From Streptomyces mangrovisoli (GTDB taxonomy: Bacteria; Actinomycetota; Actinomycetes; Streptomycetales; Streptomycetaceae): a stretch of DNA of 64,000 nucleotides. Below the pieces are notes generated by a model. That model worked only from the letters and a program-made list of their open reading frames with translations, did no database searches and was not told where the DNA came from. The DNA lies in NCBI RefSeq assembly GCF_000974985.2, contig NZ_LAVA02000014.1:1-64000 (forward strand). The letters run 5' to 3'. The position numbers and the translations under genes are program-made. This document shows, in pieces, positions 1 to 8,289 of this stretch. Within the stretch, counting starts at the first letter, position 1; the number at the start of each line of letters is the position of its first letter.

Positions 1-31
1 GTCGCATTCCCGTCCGCCACACGACGCCCGG
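1..31. repeat. Left arm of a 31-bp perfect inverted repeat
   Basis: Positions 1-31 are the exact reverse complement of 1231-1261, and identity stops at the next base. The arms bracket the visible kinase gene. This may be a real inverted repeat or a fold-back artefact at a sequence end. Confidence 0.85.
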
Positions 32-1089
32 GCGGTCGCGCCGGCCGGGCGCGGGGTCCAGTCGCCGGTGAGCCCGGCACCCGGGTCGGGCGGGACGGCC
101 GCCATGCCCGCGGCGGCGCCGGCCTTGTGCCCGGTGGTCATGCCGCGGGTCCAGGACGGCAGCCGCGCCTCGCCGTCGCCCCGGGCGGGCGGCCGCAGTT
201 CGGGGCGGGGCGTCACCACGGTCGGCACATACAGCGGCGTGGTGCGGGCGGCGCCGATGCGGCGCCCCAACTCGGCCGCGTCATAGGGCCGTTCGTCGGG
301 GTCCTTGGCGAGCAGATCGAGGATCAGCCGCTCCAGGTGGTCGGGGAGGTCGGCGCGGCGGCTGCGCGGCGGGGTGGGCGGGGTGTCGCGGTGGCCGACG
401 AGGATGGCCCAGGCGTCGTCGAGGTCGAACGGCGGGGCGCCGGTGGCGATCTCGTAGAGCACGCAGCCCAGCGAGTACAGGTCGCTGCGCTGGTCGACCT
501 CGGTGCCGCCGATCTGTTCCGGCGACATGTAGTGCGGGGTGCCCATCGCGACGCCGGTGCCGGTCAGCCGGGAGGTGAAGCCGATGTCGTGACCGAGGCG
601 GGCGATGCCGAAGTCGCAGATCTTCACCGTGCCGTCGGCCAGCCGCATGATGTTCGCGGGCTTCAGGTCGCGGTGCACGATGCCCTGTTGATGGGTGTAG
701 GCGAGGGCGGCGGCGACCTGGTCGGCGATGTCGACGATGTCCGCGACGGGCAGCGGGTGGCGCCGGTTGTCGTCGAGGAGCTGGCTGAGGTTGCGTCCGT
801 CGAGCAGTTCCATCACCAGGTAGAGGACGCCGTCGGACTCGCCGAAGTCGTGCACGACGGTCACCCCGCGGTGCTGGAGCGCGGCCGCGACCCGGGCCTC
901 GCGCCGGAACCGCTCGCGCAGCACGCGGGTGAACGACGGGTCGTGGTGCGGGCCGAGCGGCTTGAGGCACTTCACGGCGACATGGCGGCCGAGCGACTCG
1001 TCCACCGCGCGCCACACCTCGCCCATGCCGCCCCGCCCGATCAGGTCGAGCAGCCGGTACCGGCCCTGGATCAGCCTGGTCTCCGCCAT
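1..1089 (-). CDS. Serine/threonine protein kinase, Hanks type (C-terminus beyond window)
   Basis: Eukaryotic-type kinase that would phosphorylate cytosolic proteins. Reading leftward from ATG at 1089, 363 codons stay open to the window edge. The glycine loop GRGGMGEV is at residues 18-25, the catalytic Lys is K40, the catalytic loop HRDLKPAN is at 139-146 and DFG at 159-161; the activation segment ends in MSPEQ. The kinase domain finishes near residue 275 and is followed by a Pro/Ala-rich tail. No PASTA or membrane segment is visible in the part present. The last visible codons lie inside a 31-bp inverted repeat shared with 1231-1261, so the end of the protein should be treated with caution. 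Substrate unknown. Confidence 0.9.
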   Translation of the reverse strand, partial: MAETRLIQGRYRLLDLIGRGGMGEVWRAVDESLGRHVAVKCLKPLGPHHDPSFTRVLRERFRREARVAAALQHRGVTVVHDFGESDGVLYLVMELLDGRNLSQLLDDNRRHPLPVADIVDIADQVAAALAYTHQQGIVHRDLKPANIMRLADGTVKICDFGIARLGHDIGFTSRLTGTGVAMGTPHYMSPEQIGGTEVDQRSDLYSLGCVLYEIATGAPPFDLDDAWAILVGHRDTPPTPPRSRRADLPDHLERLILDLLAKDPDERPYDAAELGRRIGAARTTPLYVPTVVTPRPELRPPARGDGEARLPSWTRGMTTGHKAGAAAGMAAVPPDPGAGLTGDWTPRPAGATARASCGGRECD

Positions 1090-1230
1090 GTCCCGCCGTC
1101 GCCCCCCGCTGCCGTGCGCCCCGCACCCTCCGCTGGCTCGTCCAGTATGGCGGCCGATCGCCCCGGTTTGTACGCCACCGCGACCGAGCCGGGACGGAAC
1201 CGGGACGGTCGGCGACGGCGCGCTCCCGGG

Positions 1231-1261
1231 CCGGGCGTCGTGTGGCGGACGGGAATGCGAC
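1231..1261. repeat. Right arm of the 31-bp inverted repeat
   Basis: Exact reverse complement of positions 1-31. It lies between the kinase start (1089) and the acyl-CoA dehydrogenase stop (1270), in DNA that otherwise looks non-coding. Confidence 0.85.
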
Positions 1262-1269
1262 GACGGGGC

Positions 1270-2448
1270 CTAGCGCCGTACCCGGGGCATCCCCAGGCCG
1301 ATCCACGAGATGATCTCGCGCTGGATCTCGTTGTTGCCGCCGCCGAAGGTGAAGATGACGGCGGAGCGGTAGCCGCGTTCGAGTTCGCCGTGCAGGACCG
1401 CGCCCGCCGAGCCGTCCTTGAGCGGGGCGGCCGCGCCGACGACCTCCATGAGCCAGGCGTAGGCGTCGCGGCGGGCCTCGGAGCCGTAGACCTTGACGGC
1501 GGAGGCGTCCTGCGGGGTGAGGGTGCCGTCCTCGACGGCGTGCACCATCTGCCAGTTGAGGAGTTTGAGGGCGTCCAGCCGGGTGTGCGTGCGGGCCAGG
1601 GTGCGGCGCACCCAGGGCAGGTCGACGACCCGGCGGCCGTCGGCGAGCTTGGTCTCCATGGCCCAGCGCTGGACGTCGTGCAGCGCGCGGATCGCCATCG
1701 TGCCGTGCGCGGCGAGCGTGACCCGCTCGTGGTTGAGCTGGTTGGTGATCAGCCGCCAGCCCTGGTTCTCGGCGCCGACCCGCCGGGAGACGGGGACGCG
1801 GATGTCCTCGTAGTAGCTCGCGGTCGTGTCGTGCGAGGCGAGGGTGGTGATGAGGGTGCAGGAGTAGCCGGGGTCGGTGGTCGGCACCAGCAGCATGGTG
1901 ATGCCCTTGTGGGGCGGCGCCTCGGGGTCGGTGCGCACGGCGAGCCAGACCCAGTCGGCGGTGTCGCCGTTGGTGGTCCAGATCTTCTGCCCGTTGACGA
2001 CGTACTCGTCGCCGTCGCGCACGGCCCGCGTCCTGAGGGAGGCGAGGTCGGTGCCCGCGCCCGGTTCGCTGTAGCCGATGGCGAAGTCGAGCTCGCCGGA
2101 GAGGATCTTCGGCAGGAAGTACGTCTTCTGCTCCTCGGTGCCGAACCGCATGATCGTCGGGCCGACGGTGTTCAGCGCCATCAGCGGCAGCGGGACCCCC
2201 GCCTGGGCGGCCTCGTCGAAGAAGATGAACTGCTCCATCGCGGTCAGGCCGCGTCCGCCGTACTCCTTCGGCCAGCCGACGCCCAGCCAGCCGTCGGCGC
2301 CGAGCCGTCGGATCGTCTCGCGGTAGAACCGCTTCTGGGCGGCCGGTTCGGTGTACCGGCCGGCCGCTCCGGGTGGCACCAGCCGGGCGAAGTACGCGCG
2401 CAGTTCGGTGCGCAGCCGCTGCTGCTCGGGCGTGTGGTCGAGGTGCAC
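1270..2448 (-). CDS. Acyl-CoA dehydrogenase (FadE-like)
   Basis: FAD-dependent alpha,beta-dehydrogenation of an acyl-CoA thioester, 392 aa, a normal family length. The N-terminal helical domain begins HLDHTPEQQ. The FAD/substrate segment contains GYSEPGAGTDLASL and the next strand IWTTNGD; the C-terminal helical domain ends FGGGNNEIQREIISWIGLGMPR, cited here in parts GGGNNEIQ and GLGMPR. The start is GTG at 2448, with GGAGG four bases upstream. Members with this C-terminus often act on sterol or branched side chains. A KstR-like palindrome at 2493-2506 sits just upstream, which fits lipid or sterol catabolism. The exact substrate cannot be read from sequence. Confidence 0.9.
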   Translation of the reverse strand: MHLDHTPEQQRLRTELRAYFARLVPPGAAGRYTEPAAQKRFYRETIRRLGADGWLGVGWPKEYGGRGLTAMEQFIFFDEAAQAGVPLPLMALNTVGPTIMRFGTEEQKTYFLPKILSGELDFAIGYSEPGAGTDLASLRTRAVRDGDEYVVNGQKIWTTNGDTADWVWLAVRTDPEAPPHKGITMLLVPTTDPGYSCTLITTLASHDTTASYYEDIRVPVSRRVGAENQGWRLITNQLNHERVTLAAHGTMAIRALHDVQRWAMETKLADGRRVVDLPWVRRTLARTHTRLDALKLLNWQMVHAVEDGTLTPQDASAVKVYGSEARRDAYAWLMEVVGAAAPLKDGSAGAVLHGELERGYRSAVIFTFGGGNNEIQREIISWIGLGMPRVRR

Positions 2449-2492
2449 GGCGCCTCCAGGCTCACCAGGGCGGGTCCTGACGGCGCACACCG

Positions 2493-2506
2493 TAGAACGT
2501 GTTTCA
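2493..2506. promoter_or_regulatory. KstR-like operator TnnAACnnGTTnnA
   Basis: TAGAACGTGTTTCA fits the TnnAACnnGTTnnA consensus of the TetR regulator KstR (established for mycobacterial and rhodococcal sterol genes). It lies 45 bp upstream of the acyl-CoA dehydrogenase start and also upstream of the divergent gene at 2613. Confidence 0.55.
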
Positions 2507-2612
2507 GAAATAGGGAATGCCGGTGTACGACGATCCCCCCCCCGGCCCGGGCAGCCCGCGCCGATCACCCGCCGCCTGCGGTGCCGATCGCCCACCGCCT
2601 ACAGTGACGCCC

Positions 2613-3188
2613 ATGACCAGCCGACTGACCCTCGTCTCGCCCGCGATCAGCGCGGCCCTGCGGGAGGCCCGTTTCGACGACGGCTGCCCGCTGGACGCCT
2701 CGGGGCTGCGCGCGGCGCGGGCGGCGGCGGGCGCGGTGCCGGCGGCGGAACGGGTCCTGGCCTCGCCCAGCGCGCGCTGCCGGGAGACCGCGGCGGCGCT
2801 CGGACTGGACGCCGCCGAGACGCCGGAACTGGCCGGACTGGACGTGGGCCGCTGGCGCGGGGCCACCCTCGCGGAGGTGGGCGAACGGGAGCCGGAGGCG
2901 CTGGCCGCCTGGCTCGCCGACCCGGCGTCGGCACCGCACGGCGGGGAGTCGGTCAGGGCCTTGCGGGACCGGGTGGCGGTGTGGCTGGACACGGCCTCGG
3001 GCGACACGGGCCGCACGGTCGCCGTGGTCGAGCCCGAGATCGTCCGGGCGGCACTGCTCAGCGCGCTCGACGCGCCCGACACGGCGTTCTGGCGGACCGA
3101 CGTACGCCCGCTCACGGCCGTGGAACTCAGCGGACGCTCGGGCCGCTGGAACCTGCGACTGGGCAGCCCCCTGGCCGGACCGGCCTGA
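2613..3188 (+). CDS. Histidine-phosphatase-fold protein, probably catalytically degenerate
   Basis: 191 aa. The fold is suggested by ASPSARCRETAAALGL (the usual second Arg region) and LDVGRWRG. The first strand, normally LxRHGET, reads LTLVSPAISAALREARF, so the phospho-accepting His of RHG is absent. The second catalytic His position reads VEPEIVRAALL and also lacks His. A phosphatase or mutase reaction is therefore unlikely by the standard mechanism. ATG at 2613 is the first residue with family-like sequence; longer in-frame starts upstream give low-complexity sequence. Divergent from the acyl-CoA dehydrogenase. Function unknown; a binding role is possible. Confidence 0.75.
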   Translation: MTSRLTLVSPAISAALREARFDDGCPLDASGLRAARAAAGAVPAAERVLASPSARCRETAAALGLDAAETPELAGLDVGRWRGATLAEVGEREPEALAAWLADPASAPHGGESVRALRDRVAVWLDTASGDTGRTVAVVEPEIVRAALLSALDAPDTAFWRTDVRPLTAVELSGRSGRWNLRLGSPLAGPA

Positions 3189-3206
3189 CGCGGGCGCTGG
3201 GGTCCG

Positions 3207-3268
3207 CCCCGCACCTCAGAATCCCCGCACCTCAGACGCCCCGCACCTCAGACGCCCCGGACCTCAGG
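3207..3268. repeat. 16-bp tandem repeat, four units
   Basis: The unit ccCCGCACCTCAGACG recurs at exact 16-bp spacing (cores at 3211, 3227, 3243, 3259). It fills the gap between the convergent genes ending at 3188 and 3264 and runs into the last codon of the second one. Confidence 0.85.
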
Positions 3269-3635
3269 CCAAGGACTCGAGGAAGTCCGCGCACGCCCGC
3301 GCGCACGCCCGTGAGACCGCTGCCGCGTCCGCGGCGTCCCGGCGGGTGTCGCACGCCCGCGCCGTCTCCAGGCAGACCGTGCGGCACCACTCGACCTGCA
3401 CCCGCAGCGCCTTCTCGTCGAGCCGGTTCTGCTCGCAGAGCATCCGGCAGGTCGCGTCACAGACCTCCGCGCACATGATGGCGTTGCGCCGCACGATCTC
3501 CTCGCGCTCGCCACCGTCGGGGTCCAGGAGGCTCGCACGCAGCGCGCACGCGCGTGCGCATTCCGTGCACGCCTGGGCACAGGTGAAGCGGTCCTCCAGG
3601 AAACGGAAGAGTTCCTGCTCGGATGTCGTAGTCAC
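3264..3635 (-). CDS. Cys-rich four-helix-bundle copper-binding protein (DUF326/Csp type)
   Basis: 123 aa with no signal peptide, so probably cytosolic. Cys residues are spaced along predicted amphipathic helices: CAQACTECARAC, CAEVCDATCRMLC, CRTVCLETARAC and CARAC. Copper storage proteins (Csp3 type) and DUF326 proteins line a four-helix bundle with such thiols and bind many Cu(I) ions. The start is GTG at 3635, where homology begins; the longer open frame upstream is low-complexity. The gene is monocistronic between a convergent neighbour and a divergent small membrane protein. Metal identity is inferred from family only. Confidence 0.8.
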   Translation of the reverse strand: MTTTSEQELFRFLEDRFTCAQACTECARACALRASLLDPDGGEREEIVRRNAIMCAEVCDATCRMLCEQNRLDEKALRVQVEWCRTVCLETARACDTRRDAADAAAVSRACARACADFLESLA

Positions 3636-3783
3636 ACAGCGCGGGTAGCCGGGTCCGGGCCCCGCAAACACCGGGCCGGGGGCCGGGCGCGGCACCCCCG
3701 GCGCGCGCGGACGGCCCCGGGGGCGCGCGCAACCCACCCCGCACAAGCCGGTTCGCGCCCCGCTTTGGGGGTATTCACCCGAT

Positions 3784-4137
3784 ATGAGTACCGCATCGAT
3801 GCAGCTGGCCGCCGCGAGCGGTCTGCTGAGCATGGGTCTTTTCCTGGTCGCGGTGGTGCTGATCGCGCTGCTGGCGGCCGGTGCCTGGATGACCTCGCGC
3901 GAACGCGACACCCAGGTCCGGCCGACTCCGGAGGAGCAGCCGAAGCCTCCGCCCGGCGGCCCGGTCCGCGAGCTGCGCGAGAGCAGGGAACCCGACGAGG
4001 TGCCGCACGACGGCGGCTCGCTGACCCCGTACCAGTTGACCAACATGCAGACGAAACCCGGCACGTCGACGGACCGTCCCCGCTGGAGCAAGGGATCGAG
4101 CGGCTCGTTCGGCGGCGGCGGCCTCGGCGCGCACTGA
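3784..4137 (+). CDS. Small single-pass membrane protein, DUF6479-like
   Basis: 117 aa. One hydrophobic segment lies at residues 15-36, followed by a charged, Pro-rich cytoplasmic tail (TPEEQPKPPP, RELRESREPDEVPHDGG) and a Ser/Gly-rich end. The layout matches the Streptomyces DUF6479 family, whose function is unknown. The ATG at 3784 follows GGGGGTATTCACCCGAT, with only a weak Shine-Dalgarno. It is divergent from the Cys-rich copper protein. I can infer only membrane location. Confidence 0.7.
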   Translation: MSTASMQLAAASGLLSMGLFLVAVVLIALLAAGAWMTSRERDTQVRPTPEEQPKPPPGGPVRELRESREPDEVPHDGGSLTPYQLTNMQTKPGTSTDRPRWSKGSSGSFGGGGLGAH

Positions 4138-4232
4138 GTTCTCCGTAGTACTCCACCCCGTTCTCCGTACTCCACCCCACAGGGCGCCTGCGCCGCTGAA
4201 GGCCGCGGGCGCCCTTTGACGTCGGTCGCCGG

Positions 4233-7085
4233 CTACTTGCTGCTGTCGGCCGCCGCGGGTCCCTCCAGGGCCGCGCGGCCCGCCTCCAGCCGGGCCGCCG
4301 GGATGCGGAACGGCGAGCAGGAGACGTAGTCGAGTCCCGCGCGGTGGAAGAAGTGGATCGACGCGGGGTCGCCGCCGTGCTCGCCGCAGACGCCGGTCTC
4401 CAGGTCCGGCGCGACGGCGTGCGCGGCCTGCACCGCCAGTTCCACCAGACGGCCCACGCCCTCCTCGTCGATCGACTCGAACGGCGACACCGGGAAGATG
4501 CCCCGCTCCAGGTAGAGCGGGAAGAAGGACGCCTCGGCGTCGTCGCGGGACAGGCCCCAGGTGGTCTGGGTGAGGTCGTTGGTGCCGAAGGAGAAGAAGT
4601 CGGCGGCCTCCGCGATCCGGCCCGCGGTGAGCGCGGCGCGCGGCAGTTCGATCATCGTCCCGATGGGGAGGTCGAGGGCGGTGGCCCCGGCGGCGGAGGA
4701 CCGCTCTGCGTCCACGCCGGTTTCCGCAGCGGAGGGCCGCTCGCCGTCCGCACCGGTCCCGGCACCGGAGGGCCGACCTCCGTCCCCGCCGGTCCCGGCT
4801 GCGGAGGGCCGCTCGCCGTCCACGCCGGTCTCCGCCGCGACCTCCGCGAGGACGCGTTCCGCCTCCGCTCGGGCCTGGCGCAGCTCCTCGACCGTCCCGA
4901 CCAGCGGGATCATGATCTCGGCCCGCGGGTCTCCGCCCGCCCCGCGCCGCTCGACCACGGCCTCCGCGATCGCGCGGACCTGCATCGCCATCAACCCGGG
5001 CACCGCGAGGCCGAGCCGCACCCCGCGCAGGCCCAGCATCGGGTTCTGCTCGTGCATCCGCTCGACGGCCGCGAGGAGTTCACGGTCGCGCGGGTCCGGG
5101 TGCTCGGCGCACGCGACGCGCACGGCGAGGTCCATGCGGTCGGGCAGGAACTCGTGCAGCGGCGGGTCGATCAGCCGGATGGTGACGGGCAGCCCGTCCA
5201 TGGCGCGCAGAATGCCGGTGAAGTCGGCGCGTTGCAGCGGCAGCAGCGCGGCGAGGGCCGCCTCGCGCGCCCCGTCGTCCCGGGCCAGGATCATCGCCTC
5301 GACCAGGGCCCGGCGTTCGCCGAGGAACATGTGCTCCGTACGGCACAGGCCGATGCCCTGGGCGCCGAGGGCGCGGGCGCGTACGGCGTCCTCGGGGGTG
5401 TCGGCGTTGGCCCGCACCTCCAGCCGGCGCACGGAGTCGGCGTGGGCGAGCGCGCCGAGTACGGCGCCGGTGAGCTCACCGCCGGCGGTCCCGGCGGGAA
5501 CGTCCTGCCCGGTCCCCGTCTCCAGCGCCGCCGCCACGTCGGAGGCGGTCAGCGGGAGCGCGCCCAGGTGGACGGTGCCCGCGGTGCCGTCGACGGAGAG
5601 GATGTCGCCCTCGCGGACCACGACGTCCGCGCCGACGGTGAACCGCCGCTCCTGCGGCTCCACGGTGAGCGCCTCCGCGCCGCACACGCAGACCTTGCCC
5701 ATGCCCCGCGCGACGACCGCCGCATGGCTGGTCTTGCCGCCGCGACTGGTCAGCACGGCCTGGGCGGCGATCATGCCGGGCAGGTCGTCGGGGGTGGTCT
5801 CGCGCCGTACGAGCACGACGGCCTCTCCGTCCGCGGCCCGCCGTACGGCCGTCGCGGAGTCGAAGACGACGGCGCCGACCGCCGCTCCGGGCGAGGCCGG
5901 CACGCCGTGGGCGAGCGGCACGTCGTCGGAGGCGGTGTCGAAACGGGGGAACATCAGGCGGGTGAGCTCGGCGCCGCCGACCCGGCGCAGCGCCTCGTCG
6001 GCGTCGATCGTGCCCGCGTCGCGCAGATCGTGGGCGATGCGGAAGGCGGCCTCGGCGGTGCGCTTGCCGACCCGGGTCTGGAGGATCCACAGCCTGCCGC
6101 GCTCGACGGTGAACTCGACGTCGCACAGGTCCCGGTAGTGGTTCTCCAGGGTGCGCAGGTGGTCGCCGAGTTCGACGTAGGCGCGCGGGTCGAGGGTCTT
6201 CAGTTCGCTCAGCGGCAGCGCGTCGCGCACACCGGCGACGACGTCCTCGCCCTGCGCGTCGGGCAGGTAGTCGCCGTAGCGACCGGGTGCGCCGGTGGCC
6301 GGGTCACGGGTGAAGGCGACGCCGGTGCCGGAGTCGTCACCGAGGTTGCCGTACACCATGACCTGCACGTTGACGGCCGTGCCGAGGTCCTCGGGGATGT
6401 GTTCGCGGTGCCGGTAGACGCGGGCCCGGCCGGTGTTCCAGGAGTCGAAGACCGCGCGGACGGCGCGGGCCAGCTGCTCGGCCGGGTCCTGCGGGAAGTC
6501 CGCGCCGGTCTCGCGGCGGATGATCCGCTTGAACTCCTCGGTGAGCGCCATGAGTTCGTCGGCGTCGAAGTCGTGCTCGTCGGCCACGGCGCGGGCGGTC
6601 CGGTGCGCGGCGATGGCCTCCTCGAAGAGGTCGCCGTCCACGCCCATCACCGTGTGGCCGAACATCTGGACGAGGCGCCGGTAGGAGTCCCAGGCGAACC
6701 GCTCCTGCCCGGACGCCTTCGCGAGCCCTTGCACCGACTGGTCGTTGAGGCCGATGTCGAGGATCGTCTCCATCATGCCGGGCATCGAGAACCGGGCGCC
6801 GGAGCGCACCGACACCAGCAGCGGGTCGTCCGGCGCACCGAGGCCGCGCCCCATGGCGCGCTCCAGACCGGCGAGCGCCCGGGCCGCCTCGACGCCGAGT
6901 TCGGGGGGTTCCTGCCCGGTCTCCAGATAGGCCCGGCAGGCCTCGGTGGTGACCGTGAAGCCGGGCGGCACGGGCAGACCCAGCCGGGTCATCTCGGCGA
7001 GGCCCGCGCCCTTGCCGCCGAGCAGGTCGGCCATCTCCCTGCCGCCCTCGGCGAATTCGTAGACGTACTTGATCGGTGCGCTCAT
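4233..7085 (-). CDS. ppdK: Pyruvate, phosphate dikinase
   Basis: Interconverts pyruvate + ATP + Pi with PEP + AMP + PPi. 950 aa. The N-terminal ATP-grasp domain begins YEFAEGGREMADLLGGKGAG; the swivelling domain carries the phosphorylated His in GGKTSHAAVVARGMGK (H454). The C-terminal TIM barrel has VRANADTPEDAVRARALGAQGIGLCRTE (in pieces: RTEHMF) and the catalytic Cys in VCGEHGGDP (C900). Residues about 750-797 are an insertion of four 12-residue repeats (GERPSAAGTGxD) just before DLPIGTMIELPR; typical PPDKs lack it. The gene is 15 bp downstream of a universal stress protein on the same strand, so probably one operon driven from the 8205 operator. PPDK also neighbours stress genes in the S. 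coelicolor Osd cluster. Confidence 0.95.
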   Translation of the reverse strand: MSAPIKYVYEFAEGGREMADLLGGKGAGLAEMTRLGLPVPPGFTVTTEACRAYLETGQEPPELGVEAARALAGLERAMGRGLGAPDDPLLVSVRSGARFSMPGMMETILDIGLNDQSVQGLAKASGQERFAWDSYRRLVQMFGHTVMGVDGDLFEEAIAAHRTARAVADEHDFDADELMALTEEFKRIIRRETGADFPQDPAEQLARAVRAVFDSWNTGRARVYRHREHIPEDLGTAVNVQVMVYGNLGDDSGTGVAFTRDPATGAPGRYGDYLPDAQGEDVVAGVRDALPLSELKTLDPRAYVELGDHLRTLENHYRDLCDVEFTVERGRLWILQTRVGKRTAEAAFRIAHDLRDAGTIDADEALRRVGGAELTRLMFPRFDTASDDVPLAHGVPASPGAAVGAVVFDSATAVRRAADGEAVVLVRRETTPDDLPGMIAAQAVLTSRGGKTSHAAVVARGMGKVCVCGAEALTVEPQERRFTVGADVVVREGDILSVDGTAGTVHLGALPLTASDVAAALETGTGQDVPAGTAGGELTGAVLGALAHADSVRRLEVRANADTPEDAVRARALGAQGIGLCRTEHMFLGERRALVEAMILARDDGAREAALAALLPLQRADFTGILRAMDGLPVTIRLIDPPLHEFLPDRMDLAVRVACAEHPDPRDRELLAAVERMHEQNPMLGLRGVRLGLAVPGLMAMQVRAIAEAVVERRGAGGDPRAEIMIPLVGTVEELRQARAEAERVLAEVAAETGVDGERPSAAGTGGDGGRPSGAGTGADGERPSAAETGVDAERSSAAGATALDLPIGTMIELPRAALTAGRIAEAADFFSFGTNDLTQTTWGLSRDDAEASFFPLYLERGIFPVSPFESIDEEGVGRLVELAVQAAHAVAPDLETGVCGEHGGDPASIHFFHRAGLDYVSCSPFRIPAARLEAGRAALEGPAAADSSK
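4693..4836. repeat. 36-bp in-frame tandem repeat inside ppdK, four units
   Basis: The gcGGAGGgccg core recurs at 4693, 4729, 4765 and 4801, exactly 36 bp apart, encoding four degenerate copies of a 12-residue unit. The flanking enzyme sequence is conserved. Confidence 0.9.
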
Positions 7086-7100
7086 CACGTCCTCGACCTC

Positions 7101-8075
7101 TCATGCGTGGGGCACGACCGCCACGGGGCAGCCGGCGTGGTGGATGACGGCGTGGGCGACGCGCCCGGTGCGCGGGCCGGCCGGCCGGCCGGTGTCACGG
7201 CGGCCGACGACGAGCAGGCTCGCGTCGGAGGCGGCGCGGACGAGGGCCTGGCGGGGGTGGTCCTCGGCGATGGTCTCGACGACCTCGACGCCGGGGTACT
7301 TGTCCCGCCACGCGTGGAGGACGGCGGCGAGGAAGCAGCGCCATTCCTCGGCGCGCCACTCGTCGGTCCGCCGCGTCTGGGCCTGCCATGCCTCGGCCTG
7401 CCATGCCTCGGCCCGCCGCGTCTCGGTCCGCCGCGTCTCGTCGACCGGTCCGATCCCGCCGGGTCCGAGCAGCGGCGGCGCGACGGGCCGCCGGGCGTGC
7501 ACGGCGCGCAGCCGTGCCCCGCGGGTCCGGGCCGCCTCGAAGGCGTACCCGATGACCTCGTCGCAGGGGTCCGCGAGGTCGACGCCGAGGACGACGTCAC
7601 GGTAGGCGGTCCGGGTCGAGGCGGAGCCGTCGGCCGCGAGGCGGTGCTCGTCGGCGCTCTCCTCGCCCGCGCGCACCAGCACCACCGGGCACGGGGCGTG
7701 CGCCACGACACCCAGCGCGACGGAGCCGACGAGGAACCCGGTGAACCCGCTCAGTCCGCGCGAGCCGAGGACGAGCGTGTCGCAGCCTCCGGCGGCGCGC
7801 AGCAGGGCCGCCGTCGCGGGCCCCTCGACCTGTTCGTCGTGGACGACGACATCCGGGCACCCTTCGAGGATGCGCTCCTCGGCGGTGCGCAGCACGCGGA
7901 GGGCGAGGTGGCGCTGCGCGGCGGTGGCCGTCTCGGCCTGCTCGCGCGGGTGCCGGTTCCAGGCGTGCAGCAGGCTGAGCGGGCGCTCGCGGCGGACCGC
8001 CTCGCGGGCGGCCCACGCGGCGGCGGCGAGGCTCTCTTCCGATCCGTCGACCGCGGCGATGACGGGCGCAAGCAT
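7101..8075 (-). CDS. Universal stress protein, tandem UspA domains
   Basis: 324 aa with two Usp domains (about 3-150 and 165-324). The first has the ATP-binding signature GSRGLSGFTGFLVGS (G-2x-G-9x-GS). The second ends RVAHAVIHHAGCPVAVVPH. Residues about 212-245 are seven pentapeptide repeats (TETRR, AEAWQ, DEWR types) inserted in domain 2. Start ATG 8075 has GGAGG eight bases upstream. Tandem Usps of mycobacteria and streptomycetes bind ATP and are induced by hypoxia or stationary phase. It is first gene of the usp-ppdK unit and divergent from another usp; a perfect GGnCCGnnCGGnCC palindrome sits between them. Confidence 0.93.
   Translation of the reverse strand: MLAPVIAAVDGSEESLAAAAWAAREAVRRERPLSLLHAWNRHPREQAETATAAQRHLALRVLRTAEERILEGCPDVVVHDEQVEGPATAALLRAAGGCDTLVLGSRGLSGFTGFLVGSVALGVVAHAPCPVVLVRAGEESADEHRLAADGSASTRTAYRDVVLGVDLADPCDEVIGYAFEAARTRGARLRAVHARRPVAPPLLGPGGIGPVDETRRTETRRAEAWQAEAWQAQTRRTDEWRAEEWRCFLAAVLHAWRDKYPGVEVVETIAEDHPRQALVRAASDASLLVVGRRDTGRPAGPRTGRVAHAVIHHAGCPVAVVPHA
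7341..7440. repeat. 15-bp in-frame tandem repeat inside a usp gene, about seven units
   Basis: Units start every 15 bp (7341, 7356, 7371, 7386, 7401, 7416, 7431) with cores ccatgcctcggcctg or ccgcgtctcggtccg. They encode pentapeptides rich in Arg, Trp and Glu. Confidence 0.9.
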
Positions 8076-8204
8076 GACGGGCACCTCCAGAGCTCGGTCT
8101 CCGCGCCCGCGGCCGGTACCGGGCGGGTCGGCGTTCGGGCTTCTCCACCCACCAGCGTCGTCGCGGGCCGCGGCGCCGGACAGGGGCCGCCAGGACTTCG
8201 GCGA

Positions 8205-8218
8205 GGTCCGTTCGGCCC
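8205..8218. promoter_or_regulatory. Predicted OsdR/DevR-type operator, perfect
   Basis: GGTCCGTTCGGCCC fits GGnCCGnnCGGnCC at all 12 fixed positions. It lies between divergent usp genes (starts 8075 and 8290), so it can serve both, including the usp-ppdK operon. Confidence 0.7.
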
Positions 8219-8289
8219 CCTGCGCGGGGCCCGACGACTCGGTCAGGGTGGACCTTCGACGAGAGCGTCGGGCCGGGAGGCGGCGGAGC

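Noticed and set aside
127..2607. 826-codon plus-strand frame opposite the kinase and acyl-CoA dehydrogenase
   Set aside because: Antisense shadow; no domain and no ribosome site, while both opposite-strand genes show complete catalytic motifs.
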